Source of the DNA: Candidatus Aegiribacteria sp.
Lineage (GTDB): Bacteria > Fermentibacterota > Fermentibacteria > Fermentibacterales > JCC-6
Length of the DNA stretch: 5,375 nucleotides
Assembly: GCA_030642525.1 (NCBI GenBank)
Contig: DAOWNO010000167.1
Coordinates: forward strand, 1 to 5,375
Reading direction: 5' to 3'
The notes below the pieces were generated by a model that saw only the letters and a list, made by a program, of their open reading frames with translations, had not been told where the DNA came from and ran no database searches. Positions 1 to 5,375 of this stretch are shown here, piece after piece. Position 1 is the first letter of the stretch; each line of letters opens with the position of its first letter. Both the position numbers and the translations under genes were made by a program.

Positions 1-3000
1 CATCTTCTTTCCGGCAGCAGAAAGAAAGCTGTTGATACTATCCGATTCTATCAGGACCTTGTTGGACCTTCCAATTACTTCATTGAGCTGATGGATCACG
101 GATTGTCCGATGAAGCAAAGGTTCTCCCCGTTCTTGCTGAGCTGGCAAAGGAAACCGGGGCTGTTGTTGCTGCGACAAACGATGCGCATTACCTTCGAAG
201 AGAGGATCATCAGGCACATGAAGCGCTTCTGTGTCTCCAGACAGGGAAGACCCTGAACGATCCGGGACGCATGCGGTTTGAAACAGCTGAATTCTATGTA
301 AAAACTCCGCTTGAGATGCGGAAACTGTTCGAATGGATACCGGAAGCCGTCTCAAATACTGTCAGACTTGCGGAGAAATGTGAATTCAGCTCGATCGAGA
401 GTGATCCCATTCTGCCCGAGTATCCCCTTCCTGAAGGGGAGGCGGACACAGATGATTATCTCCATCGGCTCTCTTTTGACGGTCTTGCCCTGAGATTGGA
501 CAGGGAATTGAATCCCCCGGAAACCGAAAGACTTGATCACGAACTCGGCATCATAGGCGATATGGGCTTTTCCGGTTACTTTCTCATAGTCTCCGAGATG
601 ATGAGATGGGCCAGATCCATGGATATACCGGTGGGACCGGGAAGGGGCTCAACTGCCGGAAGCCTTGTTTCATACGCGGTTGATATTACTGATATAAATC
701 CGCTTGATTACGACCTCAGCTTCGAGCGCTTCCTGAATCCCGCACGGATGGAGATGCCGGACATCGACATAGATGTCTGCTGTGAACGCCGCGGTGAGAT
801 CATCGATCACATCATCGACATGTACGGCAGGGAAAATGTCTGCCAGCTCATTACCTTCAGCAGGATCAGAAACAGATCTGTGGTAAGAGATATGGCGCGT
901 GTCATGGGGATGAGTGTCTCGGAGGGAGATGTTCTGGCTAAACTGGTGGCATCAGCTCCCAACCCTGACGCTCCTCTCCCGGAAGTTGTAAAAAGTGTTC
1001 CGGAGCTTTCGCGTAGAGTCAGGGAAGAGAAGGAAATTAAGAAACTCTTCGATTATGGTTATACTCTGGAAAATATCGCCAGGCATTCCGGAGTTCACGC
1101 AGCCGGTGTCATAATAACCCCTGGCAATCTTCGCGAATATGTTCCTCTTTGCTCTTCAAAAGAGGGGATTACAACCCAATACGAAAAGAAAAGCGCAGAA
1201 AAAGTAGGTCTTCTTAAACTTGATCTGCTAGGTCTTCGAAACGTGACGATTATTCATCGGGCTGAGGGACTGGTTCGCAGGCGAGATCCGGATTTCAGAG
1301 TAAAAGACCTGTTATTCGATGACAGGAAGACTCTTGAACTGATGCGCAGAGGTGAGACAGCAGGTGTGTTTCAGCTGGAAAGCTCCGGCATGCGTGATGC
1401 TTTGAGAAAAATAAAGGTCAACAGCTTCAATGACATTGTTGCCGCCGTAGCTATTTTCCGCCCGGGTTCCATGGCCATGATAGATCTGTATGCTGAAAAC
1501 AAGAAAGGTATTGAATCCGGTTCATCCGACTTTACCATCACATTTCCACATCCTGATCTGGAGGAAGTTCTTTCATCTACATTCGGAGTGATAATCTATC
1601 AGGAACAGGTTATGAGGATAGCGAACCTTCTGGCCGGTATGTCCATGGCGGAAGCGGATACGCTCCGACGCGCGATGTCGCGGAAGAATCCGAAAGTCAT
1701 GGCTCAGATGCGGGAGAAGTTTATCAGCGGCGCCACCGGCAGGAATGTGAAGAAAAAAACAGCTGTGAAGATATTTAACCTTATTGAAAAATTCGCCGGA
1801 TACGGTTTCAATAAATCTCACGCTGTCTGTTATGCGGCGCTTGCCTACTGGACCGCATGGTTGAAAGTAAACTACCCTTCAGAATTTCTGGCATCGTGTC
1901 TTACCAGTGAGATAGGCAAGATCGACAGGATTACTCCCCTCATTGAGGAGTGCTCACGGCTTGGCGTTACAGTGAATCCGCCATCCGTTAATTACAGTTC
2001 AGTCAAGTTCGATGTCGATCAGGAAGGCGGGATAGTCTATGCGCTTTCCGCGATCAAGAATGTAGGAGAGGGACCTTCATCCGAGATTGTGGAGGCAAGA
2101 GAGAAGGATGGACCATTTGACAGTATCTTTGATCTTTGCGCGAGGCTGGGGAATGGAGTAATCAATAAGAAGGCTGTTGAATCTCTCATTGGCGCGGGAG
2201 CAATGGACTGTTTCGGCAAAAACAGAGCGACTCTTCTTGATTCAGTGGAGCACGCGATAAGTTATGGAATATCGGTCAGAAGGCACATTGAAGCAGGACA
2301 GATGTCTCTTTTCGGCGGTGAACTGGACGACGGCGAAGAGGATTCTATTAATCATGCGCCGGCATTAAGGGAAAAGGAAGAATTATCTCTGGAAGAAAAG
2401 TACAGATTGGAAAAATCACTTCTCGGATTTTATCTGACCGGTCATCCTCTTGAAATGTATTCCGATGAAATTGACAGTTTTTCCAACGAGCCGATTGAAC
2501 TGGCTCATGAGAGCGACAGGAAACTCATAACTACCGCCGGTATGATCCTGAAGAAGAAGATCATTCCCACAAAACATGGTGACATGGCTTTTGTGCTGGT
2601 AGAAGGTTGCCGGGGTACAAGTGAGGTCGTTGTGTTCAGTGATACTCTTAAAGAATTCGGCGATTTGCTTGAACCGGATTGTCTTGTTCTGATGGATGGT
2701 GAAGTGTCAAGAAGAAGGGGGGACAGCCGTTTCAGCGCCAGAAAGATTTTTCCGCTGAACAAGGTCAGGTCTATTCTGAGAGCCGGCGTGACTATAATGG
2801 TAGATGGCAGCAACCCCAGAATGGACCTGCTTGAGAAAGCGGTAGATTGTCTCAGGAACAATTCGGGCAAGGGAGAAGTATCGGTTATTATCAAACACAG
2901 GTCAGGATGGAAAGTCGTTGGACGTTCCAGATCTCTGAGAGTTGATCCTGGTGCTGAACTGATTTCAGAACTGAGAGAACTTCTGGGGAATGAATCCGTA

Positions 3001-3033
3001 TCTCTGTCCAGGGGAAGAGGGCCGCGCTTATGA
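1..3033 (+). CDS. dnaE: DNA polymerase III subunit alpha, 5'-truncated by window edge
   Basis: This is the catalytic subunit of the replicative DNA polymerase III holoenzyme (C-family polymerase). The frame is open from base 1, and the residues before the Met at 91 continue the family alignment (YFIELMDHG), so that Met is internal; the visible part is 1010 residues. By comparison with family lengths, roughly 140 N-terminal residues are missing. Using window codon numbers, the end of the PHP domain carries TNDAHYL (D61, H63). The polymerase core has GPGRGSTAGS (about 212-221), the PDIDID catalytic loop (D256, D258) and KLDLLGL with the third aspartate, D408. The fingers region includes FAGYGFNKSHAV (about 598-609). 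A helix-hairpin-helix-like segment (INKKAVESLIGAGAMD) lies near 721-736, the clamp-binding motif QMSLF at 767-771, an OB-fold near 840-920, and a C-terminal tail domain after 925. The clamp motif and tail favour replicative DnaE1 over error-prone DnaE2. Catalytic residues are assigned by matching to E. coli D401, D403 and D555. No frameshift is seen. Confidence 0.97.
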   Translation, partial: HLLSGSRKKAVDTIRFYQDLVGPSNYFIELMDHGLSDEAKVLPVLAELAKETGAVVAATNDAHYLRREDHQAHEALLCLQTGKTLNDPGRMRFETAEFYVKTPLEMRKLFEWIPEAVSNTVRLAEKCEFSSIESDPILPEYPLPEGEADTDDYLHRLSFDGLALRLDRELNPPETERLDHELGIIGDMGFSGYFLIVSEMMRWARSMDIPVGPGRGSTAGSLVSYAVDITDINPLDYDLSFERFLNPARMEMPDIDIDVCCERRGEIIDHIIDMYGRENVCQLITFSRIRNRSVVRDMARVMGMSVSEGDVLAKLVASAPNPDAPLPEVVKSVPELSRRVREEKEIKKLFDYGYTLENIARHSGVHAAGVIITPGNLREYVPLCSSKEGITTQYEKKSAEKVGLLKLDLLGLRNVTIIHRAEGLVRRRDPDFRVKDLLFDDRKTLELMRRGETAGVFQLESSGMRDALRKIKVNSFNDIVAAVAIFRPGSMAMIDLYAENKKGIESGSSDFTITFPHPDLEEVLSSTFGVIIYQEQVMRIANLLAGMSMAEADTLRRAMSRKNPKVMAQMREKFISGATGRNVKKKTAVKIFNLIEKFAGYGFNKSHAVCYAALAYWTAWLKVNYPSEFLASCLTSEIGKIDRITPLIEECSRLGVTVNPPSVNYSSVKFDVDQEGGIVYALSAIKNVGEGPSSEIVEAREKDGPFDSIFDLCARLGNGVINKKAVESLIGAGAMDCFGKNRATLLDSVEHAISYGISVRRHIEAGQMSLFGGELDDGEEDSINHAPALREKEELSLEEKYRLEKSLLGFYLTGHPLEMYSDEIDSFSNEPIELAHESDRKLITTAGMILKKKIIPTKHGDMAFVLVEGCRGTSEVVVFSDTLKEFGDLLEPDCLVLMDGEVSRRRGDSRFSARKIFPLNKVRSILRAGVTIMVDGSNPRMDLLEKAVDCLRNNSGKGEVSVIIKHRSGWKVVGRSRSLRVDPGAELISELRELLGNESVSLSRGRGPRL
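2299..2313 (+). other. Beta-clamp-binding motif of DnaE (QMSLF)
   Basis: These codons encode QMSLF, a close match to the known sliding-clamp-binding consensus QxxLF. The motif sits between the helix-hairpin-helix region and the OB-fold, the same place as the internal clamp motif of E. coli DnaE. It is followed by an acidic, probably flexible linker (GGELDDGEEDS). That it tethers this polymerase to the DnaN clamp is inferred from position and match. Confidence 0.85.
3016..3033 (+). promoter_or_regulatory. Ribosome binding site and ATGA stop/start overlap between dnaE and the next gene
   Basis: A purine-rich AGAGG (3016-3020) inside the last dnaE codons lies 9 bases before the ATG at 3030. That ATG shares bases with the dnaE stop codon TGA (3031-3033), giving the four-base overlap ATGA. 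This layout is commonly linked to translational coupling, in which ribosomes ending dnaE restart on the downstream gene. It also supports the chosen start of the downstream gene. Confidence 0.75.
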
Positions 3034-3746
3034 GGAAGATTACTCTGATCATTCTGCTGTTTCTGTTTGCCGGAGCCGGCGGTTCCGGAGAATTGATGAG
3101 AATCGTACATGAACCAACTGCGGGCATTGTCGCACCCAGGACTTACAGCATCTCCGTGAACACATTTCCGAATGATGGATTAAGGTTTTCATTCTGCGTG
3201 GGTATAATACAGAGGCTTGCAGCGGGTCTTGGTTACGGAGGATGGAATATTACCGGTATGAATGACCCGTCATGGTTTGAGCATATATATCTCAAAGCAA
3301 GGTTTCGGCTGCTTGATGAAACCGTACCTCTTCCCGGCATGGTTCTTGGATTTGATAATGAACCGGAAGCAGTTCGAAGCGGTGGATCGTACATACGAAA
3401 AGCCAGGGATCTTTATCTGGCCTTCAGCAAGAATTTCCGGACTATCGGTGGTGATATGGCCTTCCACTTCGGTATCAGCACCGACGTCAGGGAGCTTGTG
3501 CACGCCGGTGTCTGGACAGGTCTGGACAAATCGTTTCCAGGTGGATTCGGACTGGCGTTTGAGTACGATTTTGCTACAGATGAGGCTGACTCAGTCCGTT
3601 TTGATATAGGAGGTGGCTTTCTGAGCGGAGAAGTGTACTGGGAGAGTTTTGGACAGGTCAGAATATCACTGCAGTTTATCGATATACTTGAAACCGGGGG
3701 AAAAAGTTACAGAGCGCTCGGAATAGATTTTCTAGGATTGTTTTAA
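3030..3746 (+). CDS. Secreted beta-rich protein, probable outer-membrane beta-barrel (YjbH-like style), function unknown
   Basis: The protein has 238 residues and no function I can name. The N-terminus is a clear Sec signal peptide: MRK, then a hydrophobic core (ITLIILLFLFAGAG), with cleavage likely between residues 16 and 20. There is no lipobox cysteine, so it is not a lipoprotein. The mature part is a series of short strands alternating aromatic or hydrophobic with small or polar residues and separated by Gly/Asp/Asn turns. Examples are near 38-46 (TYSISVNTF), 86-94, 128-136 (LYLAFSKNF), 142-150, 172-182 (FGLAFEYDF), 189-205 and 209-217. The chain ends in Phe, as outer-membrane proteins often do. 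The order LPGMVLGFDNE, then LYLAFSKNF, then a FPGGFGLAFEYDF strand recalls short YjbH-like barrels of uncultured bacteria; that resemblance is from memory and tentative. The start at 3030 is preferred because it supplies the signal peptide and lies 9 bases after AGAGG. A soluble periplasmic beta protein is the alternative. Confidence 0.85.
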   Translation: MRKITLIILLFLFAGAGGSGELMRIVHEPTAGIVAPRTYSISVNTFPNDGLRFSFCVGIIQRLAAGLGYGGWNITGMNDPSWFEHIYLKARFRLLDETVPLPGMVLGFDNEPEAVRSGGSYIRKARDLYLAFSKNFRTIGGDMAFHFGISTDVRELVHAGVWTGLDKSFPGGFGLAFEYDFATDEADSVRFDIGGGFLSGEVYWESFGQVRISLQFIDILETGGKSYRALGIDFLGLF

Positions 3747-3753
3747 TGTGATC

Positions 3754-3757
3754 GGAG
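3754..3757 (+). promoter_or_regulatory. Ribosome binding site of the M29 aminopeptidase gene
   Basis: GGAG lies four bases before the ATG at 3762, within the 15-base gap after the preceding stop codon. The spacing is slightly short but workable. The gap is too small to hold a separate terminator and promoter, so the gene is probably read from the same transcript as its upstream neighbour. Confidence 0.65.
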
Positions 3758-3761
3758 AATC

Positions 3762-4991
3762 ATGAACAGAGACGAACTTCACAGGAAGTATGCGGAAATA
3801 ATCATAAGAACCGCTATCAATCAACAGGAGGGCAAACCTCTACTCATAAGAACTGAGATAGGGCAGAAGGCATTTGTCAGGGAACTTGTTCGCACCGCGT
3901 ACGACAGCGGAGCTTCTCTGGTTTCTGTAAAATACTCTGATCCTGTATTAGGCAGAATGCGCCTGGACGAAGTAAAAAAGGATGAATACCTTGATTTCGT
4001 GCCCTCTCATCTGGAGAATATGTATGAGAGTTATCTCAGGGATTCCTGGAGCAGTATTTCTCTGAGAGGTCCGGAGAGTCCCGATATTATGGAAGGTGTG
4101 GATTCCAGACGTCTTGGCAGGGCAAGCAAGGTTAATTCACAGACCATGCAGAAATTTCTGAAGGGGATTTCAGCTAACAGGATCGCATGGAATGTGTGTC
4201 TGTATCCAACCGAGGCCTGGGCAGCAAAGGTTCTTGGAGATTCCGAGAACTGGGAAGAACGGATATGGGATGTGCTCATACCGATTCTCCGCCTGGATCG
4301 GGATGATCCGGCGAAAGCATGGCTCGAGCACGATACCGAACTCAAGAGAAAAGCTGAACACATGAACAGAATGCGCTATGACAAGATACATTTCATTGGT
4401 CCTGGAACCGACCTGTATGTCGGAATGGCTCCAAACAGGGTTTTCGCAGGTGGAAGATGTGTTAATCAAAACGGTATCGTGTTCTTTCCGAATATTCCGA
4501 CAGAAGAGATATTCAGCACTCCCGACCATACCCGAACCGACGGAACAGTCAGGACAACACGCCCTGTGGAAGTGCTTGGTTCACAGGTTGAAGGCGCGTG
4601 GTTCAGATTCAAAGAAGGTAAAGTAGTTGAATTCGGAGCTGACATGAATGAAGAAGTGCTGGATCAGTACCTTCAATTCGATGAAGGCGCAAAGGCTCTC
4701 GGCGAAGTGGCTCTTGTTGACGTAGATTCACCAATCTACAGAAGTGGAAAGATATTCCACAACATTCTGTTCGATGAAAACGCGTCATGTCATATCGCTC
4801 TTGGCAACGGCTACGCTGATTGCATTGAGAACGGAACCAGGATGTCCGATGAAGAACTGAAAGCGGCGAAGTGCAATTCATCTCTCGTTCACACTGATTT
4901 CATGATCGGCTCAGAAGATGTATCCGTTTTCGGTGTCAGGAAAGATGGTACAGAGGATAAGATTATCGATGACGGTGTTTTCGTAATTTAG
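3762..4991 (+). CDS. Family M29 metallo-aminopeptidase (AmpS/AmpT/PepS type)
   Basis: This 409-residue protein is full length for peptidase family M29, whose members are cytoplasmic enzymes with two metal ions (Zn or Co) that remove N-terminal amino acids from peptides. All family metal ligands are recognisable with correct spacing relative to S. aureus AmpS (E253, E319, H348, H381, D383): E249 in NIPTEEIF, E315 in GEVALVD, H344 in CHIALGNGY, and H377 and D379 in VHTDF. The tyrosine matching AmpS Y355 is Y351. The N-terminal domain also fits, with VKYSDP (56-61) and a segment near 101-135 (RGPESPDIMEGVD, then KVNSQTMQKFL). There is no signal peptide, in keeping with a cytoplasmic role in peptide turnover. 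The natural substrate cannot be read from sequence, since family members differ in specificity, so no gene symbol is given. It sits 15 bases after the secreted-protein gene and directly before the Trm112-like gene, consistent with co-transcription. No missing residue or frameshift is seen. Confidence 0.95.
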   Translation: MNRDELHRKYAEIIIRTAINQQEGKPLLIRTEIGQKAFVRELVRTAYDSGASLVSVKYSDPVLGRMRLDEVKKDEYLDFVPSHLENMYESYLRDSWSSISLRGPESPDIMEGVDSRRLGRASKVNSQTMQKFLKGISANRIAWNVCLYPTEAWAAKVLGDSENWEERIWDVLIPILRLDRDDPAKAWLEHDTELKRKAEHMNRMRYDKIHFIGPGTDLYVGMAPNRVFAGGRCVNQNGIVFFPNIPTEEIFSTPDHTRTDGTVRTTRPVEVLGSQVEGAWFRFKEGKVVEFGADMNEEVLDQYLQFDEGAKALGEVALVDVDSPIYRSGKIFHNILFDENASCHIALGNGYADCIENGTRMSDEELKAAKCNSSLVHTDFMIGSEDVSVFGVRKDGTEDKIIDDGVFVI

Positions 4992-4994
4992 GAG
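4991..4994 (+). promoter_or_regulatory. Ribosome binding site of the Trm112-like gene, overlapping the upstream stop codon
   Basis: The aminopeptidase stop TAG (4989-4991) runs straight into GGAG (4991-4994), so the last base of the stop is the first of the Shine-Dalgarno core. Six bases separate it from the ATG at 5001, which is good spacing and fixes this start. The arrangement implies that both genes are on one mRNA. Confidence 0.8.
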
Positions 4995-5000
4995 TGTATT

Positions 5001-5186
5001 ATGCTTGATGAAAGATTACTTTCTATTCTTGCCTGTCCGAAGTGCAAGAGCGAACTGGAATACAGAACGGATCCTGAAGAGGTGCTCATATGTCATTCCT
5101 GTGCCCTTGTATATGAAGTGAAGGATGATATTCCGATAATGCTTATTGAGGAAGCCAAACCATTAAATAGTGACGAAATACACTAA
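5001..5186 (+). CDS. Trm112-like (UPF0434/YcaR-type) small zinc-ribbon protein
   Basis: This 61-residue protein matches the bacterial Trm112-like family from end to end: LDERLLSILACPKCKSEL at the start, then LICHSCALVYEVKDDIPIML, close to the family pattern of a zinc knuckle followed by a DGIPVLL-type strand. Four cysteines in two pairs (C12/C15 in CPKC and C31/C34 in CHSC) should bind one zinc ion; E. coli YcaR has lost the second pair, so this copy looks like the ancestral zinc-binding form. In eukaryotes and archaea, Trm112 activates methyltransferases acting on tRNA, rRNA and release factors. The role of the short bacterial proteins is not well established, so a methyltransferase-partner function is only an inference. 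No methyltransferase gene is visible nearby. The length is normal for the family. Confidence 0.93.
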   Translation: MLDERLLSILACPKCKSELEYRTDPEEVLICHSCALVYEVKDDIPIMLIEEAKPLNSDEIH

Positions 5187-5216
5187 TTTTAAGACGAGTA
5201 TTAAAAAGTTAATAAA
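5187..5216 (+). other. AT-rich intergenic spacer before the DUF167 gene
   Basis: Only 5 of these 30 bases are G or C, clearly lower than the flanking genes. A six-base AT-only inverted repeat (TTTTAA at 5187-5192, TTAAAA at 5201-5206) is too weak to be a convincing terminator. I see no good promoter or strong Shine-Dalgarno sequence; the nearest purine run is AAAAAG at 5203-5208. This is the largest gap in the window and the most likely place for any break in co-transcription. Confidence 0.5.
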
Positions 5217-5375
5217 ATGCCTGAATATGGCAAACAGGTAAACAGTAAACAGCATGCAATACATCTGAAGATCAAGGTCATTCCCCGGGCATCCAGGACG
5301 GAAGTCAGGGGAAGAATGGCTGACGGAACACTCAAAATCGCGCTCAAAGCTCCACCTGCAGACGGGAAAGCCAAC
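5217..5375 (+). CDS. DUF167/YggU-family protein, 3'-truncated by window edge
   Basis: The 53 visible residues include the family's recognisable core: LKIKVIPRASRTEVRG, then DGTLKIALKAPPADGKAN, the signature of the small alpha/beta YggU/DUF167 proteins. The sequence breaks off just after GKAN, where family members usually continue with an EALI-like helix, so perhaps 30 to 50 residues lie beyond the window. The ATG at 5217 is the only ATG, GTG or TTG start between an in-frame TAA (5202-5204) and the conserved core. It adds about 16 polar residues (MPEYGKQVNSKQHAIH) ahead of the first strand. The ribosome binding site is poor. No biochemical function is firmly established for this family, and none is proposed here. 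Confidence 0.9.
   Translation, partial: MPEYGKQVNSKQHAIHLKIKVIPRASRTEVRGRMADGTLKIALKAPPADGKAN

Noticed and set aside
91..93. The ATG at 91 as the start of dnaE.
   Set aside because: The frame is open back to base 1 and the 30 upstream codons match conserved DnaE sequence, so the gene is cut by the window edge and this Met is internal.
2505..3110. A 201-codon open frame on the minus strand, opposite the end of dnaE.
   Set aside because: It lies almost wholly opposite well-conserved dnaE codons, is rich in Ser, Pro and Leu with no recognisable domain, and has the look of an antisense shadow.
4031..4529. Two overlapping minus-strand open frames (110 and 119 codons) opposite the aminopeptidase gene.
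   Set aside because: They lie fully opposite a complete M29 gene with all of its metal ligands, and their translations show no family pattern.
5146..5174. TTGAGG as a -35 box for a promoter ahead of the DUF167 gene.
   Set aside because: No acceptable -10 hexamer occurs at 16-18 bases; the nearest AT-rich hexamer (TTAAAT at 5163) is only 11 bases away, and the -35 lies inside the Trm112-like coding sequence.
5187..5206. Inverted repeat TTTTAA/TTAAAA as a transcription terminator.
   Set aside because: The stem is six A-T pairs with an eight-base loop and no GC content, and it is not followed by a T run; it would be too unstable.
1..5375. Evidence for a mobile element, CRISPR array, defence island or other novel multi-gene system.
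   Set aside because: No direct-repeat arrays, transposase or integrase motifs, tRNA-like sequences or nuclease/effector modules were seen; the genes are mostly housekeeping families in one orientation.

Overview
The window is a compact, one-directional stretch of bacterial chromosome with five genes, all on the + strand. In order they are: the 3' part of dnaE (replicative DNA polymerase III alpha subunit), a secreted beta-rich protein that is probably an outer-membrane barrel, a complete family M29 metallo-aminopeptidase, a small Trm112-like zinc-ribbon protein, and the 5' part of a DUF167/YggU-family gene that runs off the end. Coding sequence covers all but about 45 bases, and no gap is longer than 30 bases. 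There are no RNA genes, mobile elements, CRISPR arrays or convincing terminators.

The organism is a Gram-negative-type (diderm) bacterium. The evidence is a signal peptide followed by a protein of alternating aromatic/hydrophobic strands ending in Phe, as in outer-membrane proteins. DnaE is of the DnaE1 type. The style of the barrel-like protein resembles hypothetical proteins of uncultured FCB-type or neighbouring candidate phyla, but this placement is a weak inference; no rRNA or other phylogenetic marker beyond dnaE is present.

Layout: dnaE (1-3033) overlaps the secreted-protein gene (3030-3746) by four bases in an ATGA arrangement. The aminopeptidase (3762-4991) follows after 15 bases. 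Its stop codon forms part of the Shine-Dalgarno sequence of the Trm112-like gene (5001-5186). An AT-rich 30-base gap leads to the DUF167 gene (5217 to beyond 5375). The tight spacing suggests a single transcript entering from upstream of the window, at least through the Trm112-like gene. The functions (replication, envelope, peptide turnover, RNA-modification-type zinc ribbon, unknown) are mixed and look like a housekeeping cluster rather than a dedicated pathway. I found no convincing sign of a previously undescribed system. The points most worth a look are the coupling of an uncharacterised envelope protein to dnaE and the apparently metal-competent PHP domain of this DnaE.
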